Below, piece after piece: positions 8,031 to 16,388 of a stretch of 64,000 nt of DNA. The stretch's first letter is position 1; each line of letters starts with the position of its first letter. The position numbers and the translations under genes were made by a program. The notes beneath the pieces are model-generated. The model searched no databases and was not told where the DNA came from. It saw nothing but the letters and a program-made list of their open reading frames with translations. The DNA comes from Pseudomonadaceae bacterium (lineage in GTDB: Bacteria; Pseudomonadota; Gammaproteobacteria; Pseudomonadales; Pseudomonadaceae): positions 630,150 through 694,149 of the forward strand of contig CAAFUS010000006.1 of the NCBI GenBank assembly GCA_900766265.1. The letters run 5' to 3'.

Positions 8031-10413
8031 CCCCACGAGAAGCCAGGAAGAGATCGCCGAGCTGTTCAAGCAGGATCTGGTCACCGGCGTCGGCAAGAGC
8101 GTGCGCCACGACAGTGCGCCCAAGCACGTCACGGGCGAGGCCATCTATGTGGACGACCGCCTCGAATTTCCCAACCAGCTGCACGTCTATGCCCGCATGA
8201 GCGAACGCGCCCATGCACGCATCACCCGCATCGACGTCTCGCCCTGCTACGGCTTCGACGGCGTAGCCATCGCCATCACCAGCCAGGACGTGCCCGGGCA
8301 ACTGGACATCGGCCCCTTGGTCGGCGGCGACCCGCTGTTGGCCGACGGCAAGGTCGAGTTCGTAGGCCAACCGGTGATCGCCGTGGCAGCCGACTGCCTG
8401 GAGACCGCGCGCAAGGCAGCGATGGCCGCGATCATCGAATACGAGGACCTGGAGCCGGTGCTCGACGTGGTCGAAGCCCTACGCAAGCGTCACTTCGTGC
8501 TCGACAGCCACGCCCATGCGCGCGGCGACTCCGACGCGGCACTGGCGACCGCACCGCGCAGGTTGCAGGGTAGCCTGCACATCGGTGGCCAGGAGCACTT
8601 CTACCTGGAGACGCAGATCTCCTCGGTCATGCCCACCGAAGACGGCGGCATGATCGTCTATGCCTCGACGCAGAACCCCACCGAGGTGCAGAAGCTGGTG
8701 GCCGAGGTGCTCGGCGTGCCGATGAACAAAATCGTCATCGACATGCGCCGCATGGGCGGCGGCTTCGGTGGCAAGGAAACCCAGGCCGCCGGTCCCGCCT
8801 GCCTCTGCGCCGTGGTCGCGCATCTGACCGGACGACCGACGAAGATGCGCCTGCCGCGCAACGAAGACATGCAGATGACCGGCAAGCGCCACCCGTTCTA
8901 TGTCGAATACGACGTCGGCTTCGACGACAGCGGGCGCCTGCATGGCGTGCAGATCGACCTGGCCGGCAACTGCGGCTACTCGGCGGACCTCTCCGGCTCG
9001 ATCGTCGACCGCGCCATGTTCCACGCCGACAACGCCTACTACCTGGGCGATGCCACCGTCCATGGCCATCGCTGCAAGACCAATACGGCCTCGAACACCG
9101 CCTACCGGGGCTTCGGCGGCCCGCAAGGGATGGTCGCCATCGAAGAGATCATGGACGCCATCGCCCGGGAGCTGGGCAAGGACCCGCTCGAGGTGCGCAA
9201 GGCCAACTACTACGGCAAGACCGAGCGCAACGTCACCCACTACTACCAGACCGTCGAGCACAACATGCTCGAGGAGATGACCGCCGAGCTCGAGGCCAGC
9301 AGCAACTACGCCCACCGCCGAGAAGAGCTTCGCGCCTTCAACGCCGACAGCCCGATCCTGAAGAAAGGCCTGGCGCTTACCCCGGTGAAGTTCGGCATCA
9401 GCTTCACCGCGAGCTTCCTCAATCAGGCCGGCGCACTGATACACATCTACACCGATGGCAGCATCCACCTGAACCACGGCGGCACGGAGATGGGCCAAGG
9501 GTTGAACATCAAGGTCGCCCAGGTGGTGGCCGAGGTGTTCCAGGTCGAGGTCGAACGCATCCAGATCACCGCGACCAACACCGACAAGGTGCCCAATACC
9601 TCGCCGACGGCGGCATCGAGCGGAGCGGACCTCAATGGCAAGGCCGCGCAGAACGCCGCGCAGACGATCAAGCAACGGCTGATCACATTCGCCGCGCACC
9701 ACTGGCAGCTGTATGAGGAAGACATCGAATTCAGCAATGGACAGGTACGCCTGCGCGACCAGTACATCAGCTTCGAGCAGTTGGTCCAGCAGGCCTACCT
9801 CGGGCAGGTCTCGCTTTCGTCCACAGGTTTTTACCGCACGCCCAAGATCCACTACGACCGCAGCCTGGCCCGTGGCCGGCCGTTCTACTACTACGCCTAC
9901 GGCGTGGCCTGTTCGGAAGTGGTCGTCGACACCCTGACGGGCGAGTACCGGCTGCTGCGCAGCGACATCCTGCACGACGTGGGCGCCTCGCTGAACCCTG
10001 CCATAGACATCGGCCAGGTCGAGGGCGGTTTCGTCCAGGGGCTGGGCTGGCTGACCATGGAAGAGCTGGTGTGGAACGACAAGGGCCGGCTGATGACGGC
10101 AGGTCCGGCCAGCTACAAGATTCCCGCCGTGACCGACATGCCGCTGGACCTGCGGGTAAAGCTGGTGGAAAACCGCAAGAATCCGGAAGACACGGTGTTC
10201 CATTCCAAGGCCGTGGGAGAACCACCGTTCATGCTCGGCATCTCGGTATGGTGCGCCATCAAGGACGCCGTCGCGAGCCTCGCCGATTACCGCGTGCAAC
10301 CGAAGATCGACGCGCCGGCGACGCCGGAACGGGTGCTCTGGGGTGTCGAACAGATGCGAAGGTTGAAGCTGGCGGCGAGTCAGCCTGCAGCACCGGAAAC
10401 CACCCCGGCCTGA
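8023..10413 (+). CDS. xdhB: Xanthine dehydrogenase molybdopterin-binding subunit
   Basis: A 796-residue large subunit carrying the molybdenum cofactor and the hydroxylation site. Visible motifs include GGGFGGKE near residue 246, AYRGFGGPQG near 361, and AVGEPPF, whose E733 is the conserved catalytic glutamate. QGLGW near the C-terminus is also typical. Length is normal for bacterial two-subunit enzymes. The ATG overlaps the xdhA stop region (ATGCATAG). It forms the XdhA2B2 complex and needs XdhC, encoded downstream, for insertion of the sulfurated cofactor. Confidence 0.96.
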   Translation: MHSPTRSQEEIAELFKQDLVTGVGKSVRHDSAPKHVTGEAIYVDDRLEFPNQLHVYARMSERAHARITRIDVSPCYGFDGVAIAITSQDVPGQLDIGPLVGGDPLLADGKVEFVGQPVIAVAADCLETARKAAMAAIIEYEDLEPVLDVVEALRKRHFVLDSHAHARGDSDAALATAPRRLQGSLHIGGQEHFYLETQISSVMPTEDGGMIVYASTQNPTEVQKLVAEVLGVPMNKIVIDMRRMGGGFGGKETQAAGPACLCAVVAHLTGRPTKMRLPRNEDMQMTGKRHPFYVEYDVGFDDSGRLHGVQIDLAGNCGYSADLSGSIVDRAMFHADNAYYLGDATVHGHRCKTNTASNTAYRGFGGPQGMVAIEEIMDAIARELGKDPLEVRKANYYGKTERNVTHYYQTVEHNMLEEMTAELEASSNYAHRREELRAFNADSPILKKGLALTPVKFGISFTASFLNQAGALIHIYTDGSIHLNHGGTEMGQGLNIKVAQVVAEVFQVEVERIQITATNTDKVPNTSPTAASSGADLNGKAAQNAAQTIKQRLITFAAHHWQLYEEDIEFSNGQVRLRDQYISFEQLVQQAYLGQVSLSSTGFYRTPKIHYDRSLARGRPFYYYAYGVACSEVVVDTLTGEYRLLRSDILHDVGASLNPAIDIGQVEGGFVQGLGWLTMEELVWNDKGRLMTAGPASYKIPAVTDMPLDLRVKLVENRKNPEDTVFHSKAVGEPPFMLGISVWCAIKDAVASLADYRVQPKIDAPATPERVLWGVEQMRRLKLAASQPAAPETTPA

Positions 10414-10536
10414 CGTAGGTGGGCAACGCTCTGCGTGTCCACCGTCGGCGCTACAGTGGATACGCTTCGCGGTTTCGAGCCTACGGACTTCGTGAACGAC
10501 GTCGCAACGCATGCCTCTGGGCATCGGAGAACAGAG

Positions 10537-11370
10537 ATGAACAGCTGGATCGACGCCCTCGCCGAGCTGCAGCACAAGGGCGAGCCCTGCGTGCTGGTGA
10601 CTATCATCGAGGAGCGCGGCTCCACACCGCGCAACGCGGGCTCCAAGATGGTGGTCAGCCATGAGCGCCTGTACGACACCATTGGCGGCGGTCACCTGGA
10701 ATACAGGGCGCAACAAATCGCCCGCGAGATGCTTGAAAACCGGGTGCGCGAAACGCGCCTGGAGCGCTTCTCCCTCGGTGCCAGCCTCGGCCAGTGCTGC
10801 GGCGGCGCCACGGTTTTGCTGTTCGAACCCATGGGCCAGCCCCAGGCGCACATCGCCGTGTTCGGCGCCGGCCATGTCGGGCGCGCCCTGGTGCCTCTGT
10901 TGGCCGCGCTGCCGTGCCGGGTGAGCTGGATCGACTCGCGGGCAAGCGAATTCCCGACGCAGATTCCCCAAGGCGTCGCGTGCCGGGTCGAGGAGGAGGT
11001 GGTCGACGAAGTGGCGAACATGCCCGCCGGCAGCTATTTCATCGTCATGACCCACGACCATCGGCTGGACCTGGAGCTGACTGAGGCAATCCTCGCCCGA
11101 AACGACTTCACCTATTTCGGCCTGATCGGCTCGAAAAGCAAACGCGCCCGCTTCGAGCACCGCCTGCGCGATCGCGGCGTGCGGCCCGAGGCGCTGGCGC
11201 GCATGCGCTGTCCGATGGGCATCGTCGAGGTCAAGGGCAAGCTGCCGGTGGAGATCGCGGTGTCCATCGCCGGAGAAATCATCGCCACCTACAACGCCCG
11301 CTTCGGCGAAGAGTCCCGGGACGGCGAACGCACCCTGCCTATGCTCGTACCCGCTTCGCGCCGAAGCTGA
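10537..11370 (+). CDS. xdhC: Xanthine dehydrogenase accessory protein XdhC
   Basis: A 277-residue molybdenum-cofactor chaperone for XdhB. The N-terminal XdhC/CoxI domain has EERGSTPRNAGSKMVV and TIGGGHLE; the C-terminal Rossmann-like domain has FGAGHVGRALV followed by WIDSR. The start at 10537 is chosen for the upstream GGAGAACAG and because the protein opens directly into the domain (MNSWIDAL); an in-frame ATG at 10435 would add 34 unlikely residues. It follows xdhB by 123 bases and is probably in the same operon. Confidence 0.93.
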   Translation: MNSWIDALAELQHKGEPCVLVTIIEERGSTPRNAGSKMVVSHERLYDTIGGGHLEYRAQQIAREMLENRVRETRLERFSLGASLGQCCGGATVLLFEPMGQPQAHIAVFGAGHVGRALVPLLAALPCRVSWIDSRASEFPTQIPQGVACRVEEEVVDEVANMPAGSYFIVMTHDHRLDLELTEAILARNDFTYFGLIGSKSKRARFEHRLRDRGVRPEALARMRCPMGIVEVKGKLPVEIAVSIAGEIIATYNARFGEESRDGERTLPMLVPASRRS

Positions 11371-11489
11371 GCAACAACGCACCCGTGAGCGGGACCTATG
11401 CTCATGACCGCGAAAAGGCGCCGCACCGTGCCGAGCGCGACCGAAACGCCCCATGAAACCACCTACGAACATTACCTGACGAGAACGCC

Positions 11490-12791
11490 ATGCCCCGCAT
11501 CAAAGCCTTTCGCGCCGCCCTCCTGCATTGCCTCGCCGACCCGCGGGAGGTGGGTGTCGAGGCGTCCTACGAGTACTTCGAGGATGGCCTGCTGCTGGTG
11601 GAGGACGGCAAGGTCGCCCGCCTCGGCGCGGCGGACGATCTGCTCTCCAGCCTGCCGGCCGGCACGGCGCTCATCGAATACCCCGACGCGCTGATCACCC
11701 CCGGCTTCATCGATACCCACATCCACTATCCGCAGGTCGGGGTGATGGGTTCCTACGGCACCCAGCTGCTGGACTGGCTGGAAACCTACACCTTTCCCAA
11801 CGAAGGCCGCTTCGCCGATCCGGAGCATGCGCGCGCGCAGGCGGCGCTGTTCCTTGAGGAGCTGCTGCGTAACGGCACCACCACCGCGCTGGTGTTCGGC
11901 ACGGTGCACAAGCAGTCGGTGGGCGCCTTCTTCGAGCAGGCCGAGAAACTCGGCCTGAGAATGATCGCTGGCAAGGTGCTGATGGACCGCAACGCGCCCG
12001 ACTACCTGACCGACACACCGGAGTCCGGCTATGCCGACAGCCGCGAGCTGATCGAGCGCTGGCATGGCAAGGGCCGCCTGCATTACGCCGTGACCCCGCG
12101 CTTCGCGCCGACCAGCACGCCAGAACAACTGACCCTGGCCGGCAAGCTGCTGAGCGAATTCCCCGACCTCTACCTGCACACCCACATCTCCGAGAACAGG
12201 CAGGAGGTGGAATGGGTCAAGTCACTGTTCCCCGAGCGCAGCGGCTATCTGGACGTCTACGACCATCACGGTCTGGTGGGTGCCCGTTCGGTGTTCGCCC
12301 ACGGCGTGCACCTGTGCGACGAGGAATGCCAGCGCCTGGGCGAGGCGGGCTCGGCGGTCGCCTTCTGCCCCACCTCCAACCTGTTCCTCGGCAGCGGCCT
12401 GCTCGATCTGGCCAGGCTCGAAGCCCATGGCGTGCGGATCGGCCTGGGCACCGACGTGGGCGGCGGCACGAGCTTTTCACAGCTGACGACCCTCAGCGAG
12501 GCCTACAAGGTGCTGCAGCTGCAGGGCCAGAAGCTGGACCCGTTCAAGGCGCTGTACCTGGCCACCCTGGGCGGCGCGCGGGCGCTCTATCTGGATCAGC
12601 ACATCGGCAACCTGCAACCGGGCAAGGACGCCGACTTCGTGGTGCTCGATTATCAGGCCACGCCGCTGATCGCCCACCGCCTGCGCCAGGCGACCACGCT
12701 GCAGGAGAAGCTCTTTGCGCTGATGATGCTCGGCGACGACCGCGCGGTGCGTGAAACCTTCGCCGCCGGCGTGTCGGTGCACCGGCGCTAG
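11490..12791 (+). CDS. guaD: Guanine deaminase
   Basis: A 433-residue Zn amidohydrolase converting guanine to xanthine and ammonia, the substrate-supply step for XdhAB. The signature PGFIDTHIHYPQ carries metal ligands H77 and H79. HTHISEN and FAHGVHL follow, and GLGTDVGGGTSFS carries the metal-binding Asp. Length and motifs match bacterial GuaD closely. It lies 119 bases after xdhC in the same direction and ends 4 bases from the convergent gntR gene. Confidence 0.95.
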   Translation: MPRIKAFRAALLHCLADPREVGVEASYEYFEDGLLLVEDGKVARLGAADDLLSSLPAGTALIEYPDALITPGFIDTHIHYPQVGVMGSYGTQLLDWLETYTFPNEGRFADPEHARAQAALFLEELLRNGTTTALVFGTVHKQSVGAFFEQAEKLGLRMIAGKVLMDRNAPDYLTDTPESGYADSRELIERWHGKGRLHYAVTPRFAPTSTPEQLTLAGKLLSEFPDLYLHTHISENRQEVEWVKSLFPERSGYLDVYDHHGLVGARSVFAHGVHLCDEECQRLGEAGSAVAFCPTSNLFLGSGLLDLARLEAHGVRIGLGTDVGGGTSFSQLTTLSEAYKVLQLQGQKLDPFKALYLATLGGARALYLDQHIGNLQPGKDADFVVLDYQATPLIAHRLRQATTLQEKLFALMMLGDDRAVRETFAAGVSVHRR

Positions 12792-12795
12792 AGCG

Positions 12796-13536
12796 TCAGC
12801 GCGGCTTGCGACCCTGCATCACGTGGGAGAAGACCTGCTGAAGGTCGCCGCTGCCGCCGTCATCGTCCAGCTCGAGCTTGCTGTCGATATGGTCCATGTG
12901 ACTCATCATCAGCACCACGGCCCGTTCGGCATCGCGCGAGGCGATGGCGTCGATCAGCCGGCTGTGCTCGTCGTAGGAGCAGTGCGAACGGCTCGGCCCC
13001 TCGTACTGGGCGATGATCAGCGACGTCTGCGACACCAGGCTGCGCTGGAAGCTGAGCAGTGGTGCGTTGCACGCCGCCTCGGCGAGCTTGAGATGAAACT
13101 CGCCGGACAGGCGGATACCGGCCCCGCGATCGCCACGGGCGAAGCACTCGTGTTCCTCGCTGACCATGCGCCGCAAGCCGTCGAGCTGCTCAGGGGTGGC
13201 ATGCACCGCCGCTAGCTCGGTGATTGCCCGCTCCACCAGACGGCGCGCGTAAAGGATCTGCCGGGCCTCCTCGACGCTGGGGCGGGCCACCACGGCGCCG
13301 CGATTGGGCCGCAACAACACCACGCCCTCATGGGCCAAGCGCGACAAGGCACGACGAATGATCGTCCGGCTGACGCCGAAGATGCCGCCCAGGGTCTCTT
13401 CGCTCAAGCGGGTGCCGGGAGCCAGGCGCTGTTCGAGAATCGCATCGAAGATGTGCGCATAGACGCGGTCGTCCTGGGTTTCCGTACGGCTGCGGGCGCT
13501 GCGTGGGCGGGCGGGCGGTTGCAAGGGTTCGCTCAT
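12796..13536 (-). CDS. GntR family transcriptional regulator (FCD subfamily)
   Basis: A 246-residue DNA-binding protein. The winged helix-turn-helix spans about residues 25-90, with FGVSRTIIRRALSRLAHEGVV as the recognition region. The alpha-helical FCD effector domain follows from about 100 on, with ERAITELAAVH and the His/Asp residues expected of a metal- and ligand-binding pocket. It is encoded opposite guaD and divergent from the lysE-type gene. TTGTATACAA-type sites occur in its own promoter region (13588) and before puuE (14868), so it probably controls the ureide genes and itself. The inducer is unknown; a urate-pathway intermediate is likely. Confidence 0.9.
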   Translation of the reverse strand: MSEPLQPPARPRSARSRTETQDDRVYAHIFDAILEQRLAPGTRLSEETLGGIFGVSRTIIRRALSRLAHEGVVLLRPNRGAVVARPSVEEARQILYARRLVERAITELAAVHATPEQLDGLRRMVSEEHECFARGDRGAGIRLSGEFHLKLAEAACNAPLLSFQRSLVSQTSLIIAQYEGPSRSHCSYDEHSRLIDAIASRDAERAVVLMMSHMDHIDSKLELDDDGGSGDLQQVFSHVMQGRKPR

Positions 13537-13587
13537 CGTGCTTCACGTCTCAGGGGTCGGACCTGTCTGGCCGGCCGGTTGCAATGA

Positions 13588-13597
13588 TTGTATACAG
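13588..13597. promoter_or_regulatory. Putative GntR operator between gntR and lysE-type gene
   Basis: TTGTATACAG carries the TGTATACA palindrome found also at 14868. It lies 51 bases upstream of the gntR start and inside the spacer of a possible promoter for the divergent lysE-type gene (TTGCAA at 13579-13584, CATAAT at 13601-13606, 16 bases apart). Confidence 0.6.
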
Positions 13598-13663
13598 CCG
13601 CATAATCGCCGTGCTCGCTCGATCTTCACGGCGTCAACTCCCACACCCCAACGGACCTTCCCC

Positions 13664-14290
13664 ATGCCCCTTGAAACCTGGCTACTGTTTGCCAGCGCTG
13701 CACTGGTGGTGATTCTCATCCCAGGACCGCTGTCCCTGCTGATGATCAGTAACAGCCTGAACTACGGTCTGCGCCGATCCTGGCCCGCCTATCTGGGCGG
13801 GGTCACCGCCTCGATCTTGCTGCTCTGCGCGTCGGCTCTGGGCCTGGGAGCGCTGCTACTGGCCTCGGAGCGCCTGTTCGGCGTGCTCAAGATCGTCGGC
13901 GCGCTCTACCTGTTCTACCTGGCCTGGCAAAGCTGGCGCGAATCTCGCCAGGCGCAGCAGGCGCCGACACTGGCTACCCCGCTGCCGGCGCCTCGGGTTG
14001 GCGCGCTGTTCTGGCGCGCCTTCGGTCTCGGCGCCAGCAACCCCAAGGACATCCTGTTCTTCGCCGCCTTCCTGCCGCAGTTCCTGTCCACGCAGCAACC
14101 CTTCCTGCCCCAGCTGCTGATCATGATCCTGACCTGGGCGGTGATCGACGTGCTGGCCAAGCTCAGCTACGGGCTGGGTGCCCGGGGCGCGGCGCGCTAT
14201 CTGCGCACCGGCCGGGGGCAGGCCTGGTTCAACCGGGTCAGCGCTGCACTCTTCGGGGGCGCCGGCGCGGCCTCGCTCCTGAGTCGCTAG
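13664..14290 (+). CDS. LysE family exporter
   Basis: A 208-residue inner-membrane protein with about six hydrophobic segments. The LysE/RhtB signature is visible as IPGPLSLLMISNSLNYG near residue 18 and the Asn-Pro pair in GASNPKDILFFAAFLPQF near residue 127. Start at 13664 gives a typical short LysE N-terminus (MPLETWLLF). Family members export amino acids or small amphipathic compounds. Placement between gntR and hiuH, sharing the GntR operator, suggests export of a purine-breakdown product or excess amino acid, but the substrate cannot be read. Its stop codon overlaps that of the convergent hiuH. Confidence 0.85.
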   Translation: MPLETWLLFASAALVVILIPGPLSLLMISNSLNYGLRRSWPAYLGGVTASILLLCASALGLGALLLASERLFGVLKIVGALYLFYLAWQSWRESRQAQQAPTLATPLPAPRVGALFWRAFGLGASNPKDILFFAAFLPQFLSTQQPFLPQLLIMILTWAVIDVLAKLSYGLGARGAARYLRTGRGQAWFNRVSAALFGGAGAASLLSR

Positions 14291-14640
14291 CTGCCGCGGT
14301 AGGTGGAATAACTGTAGGGCGAAAGCAACAGCGGCACATGGTAGTGCGGCTGCTCGGCGCTGATGCCGAAGCGCAGGACGACCACGTCGAGAAACGGCTG
14401 CTCGCCAAGCTCGACGCCGCGCCCGCGGTAATAATCCCCGGCACCGAACTGCAGCTGATAGACACCGGAGCGGTAGGCCTCGCCTTCGAGCAGCGGCGCG
14501 TCGCAACGACCGTCGTCATTGGTCTCGCGCTGGGCCAGCAACTCTAGCCTGTCGCCCTCCACGCGGTAGAGCTCGACCCTGATCGCCCGGCCCGGGCAGC
14601 CATGCGTCGCATCCAGTACATGTGTGGTCAAACGTCCCAT
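14287..14640 (-). CDS. hiuH: 5-hydroxyisourate hydrolase (transthyretin-like)
   Basis: A 117-residue cytosolic enzyme that hydrolyses 5-hydroxyisourate, the product of urate oxidation, to OHCU. The family signatures are at both ends: THVLDATHGCPG at the N-terminus with the catalytic His, and the C-terminal SYSTYRGS tetrapeptide region. It lacks a periplasmic signal. The start MGRLTTHVLD at 14640 gives the standard length; the frame stays open further upstream but that stretch is regulatory. It is transcribed toward the lysE-type gene and divergent from puuE. Confidence 0.95.
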   Translation of the reverse strand: MGRLTTHVLDATHGCPGRAIRVELYRVEGDRLELLAQRETNDDGRCDAPLLEGEAYRSGVYQLQFGAGDYYRGRGVELGEQPFLDVVVLRFGISAEQPHYHVPLLLSPYSYSTYRGS

Positions 14641-14732
14641 CGCCTCGGGCACCGGCGGCGCCCCCTCCTCGTTCCGATCCTTGGCCGAGCCTAGCACGCA
14701 ACCGGAATTCGCGGGACAGTTCACTACGCAAG

Positions 14733-14742
14733 TTGTACACAA
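14733..14742. promoter_or_regulatory. Variant GntR site upstream of hiuH
   Basis: TTGTACACAA, extended symmetrically as AAGTTGTACACAAGTT apart from the centre, resembles the TTGTATACAA sites at 13588 and 14868. It lies 93 bases upstream of the hiuH start. Weaker support than the other two sites. Confidence 0.4.
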
Positions 14743-14847
14743 GTTCATGGATGCTTGGCCCGTTTCCTGCTGCATATTCCGCGCCCTTGGCCTTTTTTCG
14801 AGCTCTAACTGGAACGAACCCGCCGGCGCTGACTGCGTCAGCCTGTG

Positions 14848-14876
14848 TTTACAAGAGTAGTGTCCGTTTGTATACA
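14848..14876 (+). promoter_or_regulatory. Sigma-70 promoter of the puuE-uraD-alc-allA run
   Basis: TTTACA (14848-14853) and TATACA (14871-14876) are spaced by 17 bases. The -10 lies within the operator TTGTATACAA, so a bound repressor would directly block it. Confidence 0.6.
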
Positions 14877-14877
14877 A
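14868..14877. promoter_or_regulatory. GntR operator overlapping the puuE promoter
   Basis: TTGTATACAA is a perfect 10-base palindrome of the kind bound by GntR/FCD regulators. It overlaps the puuE -10 and lies 33 bases before the GTG start. Confidence 0.65.
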
Positions 14878-14910
14878 TCTGTCACCGCATCGCCGACTAA
14901 GGATCCGACC

Positions 14911-15840
14911 GTGAGCGCCGATTACCCCCGTGATCTCATCGGCTATGCCGACTCCCCGCCCCACCCGCATTGGCCGGGCGAGGCTCATATCGCGCTGTCG
15001 TTCGTGCTCAATTACGAGGAAGGCGGCGAGCGCAGCATCCTGCATGGCGACAGCGAATCCGAGGCCTTCCTCTCCGAAATGGTCGCCGCACAGCCGCTGC
15101 ACGGCGTGCGCAACATGAGCATGGAGTCGCTCTACGAATACGGCAGCCGCGCCGGGGTCTGGCGTCTGCTCAAACTGTTCAGAAAGCACCAGATTCCCCT
15201 GACGATCTTCGCCGTGGCGATGGCGGCGCAGCGCCATCCCGACGTCATCCGCGCCATGGTTGCCGACGGCCACGAGATCTGCAGCCACGGCCTGCGCTGG
15301 ATCGACTATCAGTACATGGACGAATCACAGGAGCGCGAGCACCTGCGCGAAGCCGTGCGCATCCTCACCGAGCTGACCGGAGAACGTCCGCTCGGCTGGT
15401 ATACCGGACGCACCAGCCCGAACACCCGCCGCCTGGTGCGCGAAGAAGGTGGTTTTCTTTACGACTCGGACACTTACGACGACGACCTGCCCTACTGGGA
15501 CCCGCAGAGCACAGCGCAACACCCCCATCTGGTGATCCCCTATACGCTGGACACCAACGACATGCGCTTCACCCAAGTGCAAGGCTTTAACAAGGGCGAC
15601 GATTTCTACCAGTACCTCAAGGACGCCTTCGACGTGCTCTACGCCGAAGGTGCGGAGGGCGCACCGAAAATGCTGTCCATTGGCATGCACTGTCGCCTGC
15701 TCGGCCGCCCGGCGCGGCTGGCTGCGCTGCAGCGCTTCATCGAGTATGCCAAGGGCCACGAACGGGTCTGGTTCGCGCGGCGCGTGGACATCGCCCGGCA
15801 TTGGCATGCCACCCACCCGTTTCAGGAGCGCGGCCAATGA
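14911..15840 (+). CDS. puuE: Allantoinase PuuE (polysaccharide-deacetylase fold)
   Basis: A 309-residue cytosolic enzyme opening the allantoin ring to allantoate. It belongs to the NodB-like, metal-independent allantoinase group and not to the amidohydrolase type. Typical segments are DLIGYADSPPHPHWPGEA at the N-terminus, LSFVLNYEEGGE, MESLYEYGSRAG and HGLRWIDYQYM. GTG at 14911 is preferred because TAAGGA lies 7-12 bases upstream and the protein then begins exactly like the family; an in-frame ATG at 14845 lies upstream of the promoter -10. It overlaps uraD by 4 bases. Confidence 0.95.
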   Translation: MSADYPRDLIGYADSPPHPHWPGEAHIALSFVLNYEEGGERSILHGDSESEAFLSEMVAAQPLHGVRNMSMESLYEYGSRAGVWRLLKLFRKHQIPLTIFAVAMAAQRHPDVIRAMVADGHEICSHGLRWIDYQYMDESQEREHLREAVRILTELTGERPLGWYTGRTSPNTRRLVREEGGFLYDSDTYDDDLPYWDPQSTAQHPHLVIPYTLDTNDMRFTQVQGFNKGDDFYQYLKDAFDVLYAEGAEGAPKMLSIGMHCRLLGRPARLAALQRFIEYAKGHERVWFARRVDIARHWHATHPFQERGQ

Positions 15841-16352
15841 ACCGATTCAAGACCCTCACGCCCAGCCAGATGGACCGCGACGCCTTCGTCGCCGCCTTCG
15901 CCGACATCTACGAACACTCGCCTTGGGTCGCCGAAACCGTCTACGGCGCTGGCGTGGACGACACGCTGGATTATGTCGAGATCATGCATGTCCGCATGTC
16001 CCAGGCCATGCTCGCCGCCGGGCGCGACGAGCAGCTCGCGCTGATTCAGGCGCATCCGGACCTTGCCGGCAAGGCCGCGGTGCGCGGCGAACTTACCACC
16101 GCGTCCACGGCGGAACAGGCCGGTGCCGGCATCCATGAGTGCAGTCCCGAGGAATTCGCCCGCTTCACCGAACTGAACGAGGCCTACAAGGCCCGCTTCG
16201 GATTCCCCTTCATCATGGCGGTCAAGGGCAGCGATCGTTACCAGATCCTCGAAGCGTTCGAGCAGCGCCTGCACAACACGCCGGAGCAGGAATTCGCCCG
16301 TGCCCTGGCCGAAATCAACAAGATCGCCCTGTTTCGTCTGCAGGCGCTCTGA
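15837..16352 (+). CDS. uraD: OHCU decarboxylase
   Basis: A 171-residue helical enzyme that decarboxylates 2-oxo-4-hydroxy-4-carboxy-5-ureidoimidazoline to S-allantoin, the step after HiuH. The active-site motif HPDLAGKAAV with catalytic His (about residue 67) and the FPFIMAVKG segment near residue 125 are typical. Its ATG overlaps the puuE stop (ATGA), showing translational coupling. Confidence 0.95.
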   Translation: MNRFKTLTPSQMDRDAFVAAFADIYEHSPWVAETVYGAGVDDTLDYVEIMHVRMSQAMLAAGRDEQLALIQAHPDLAGKAAVRGELTTASTAEQAGAGIHECSPEEFARFTELNEAYKARFGFPFIMAVKGSDRYQILEAFEQRLHNTPEQEFARALAEINKIALFRLQAL

Positions 16353-16388
16353 CCCGCACCGGCCCTTCACCCTTCAAGGCAGATACCG

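Noticed and set aside
8479..11472. A 997-codon open frame on the minus strand opposite xdhBC.
   Set aside because: It is a shadow produced by high GC at third positions; the plus-strand genes carry clear conserved motifs.
14641..14748. An in-frame upstream ATG could extend hiuH by 36 residues containing four Cys.
   Set aside because: The 117-residue form already matches the full family domain, no ribosome-binding site precedes 14748, and the stretch overlaps a putative operator.
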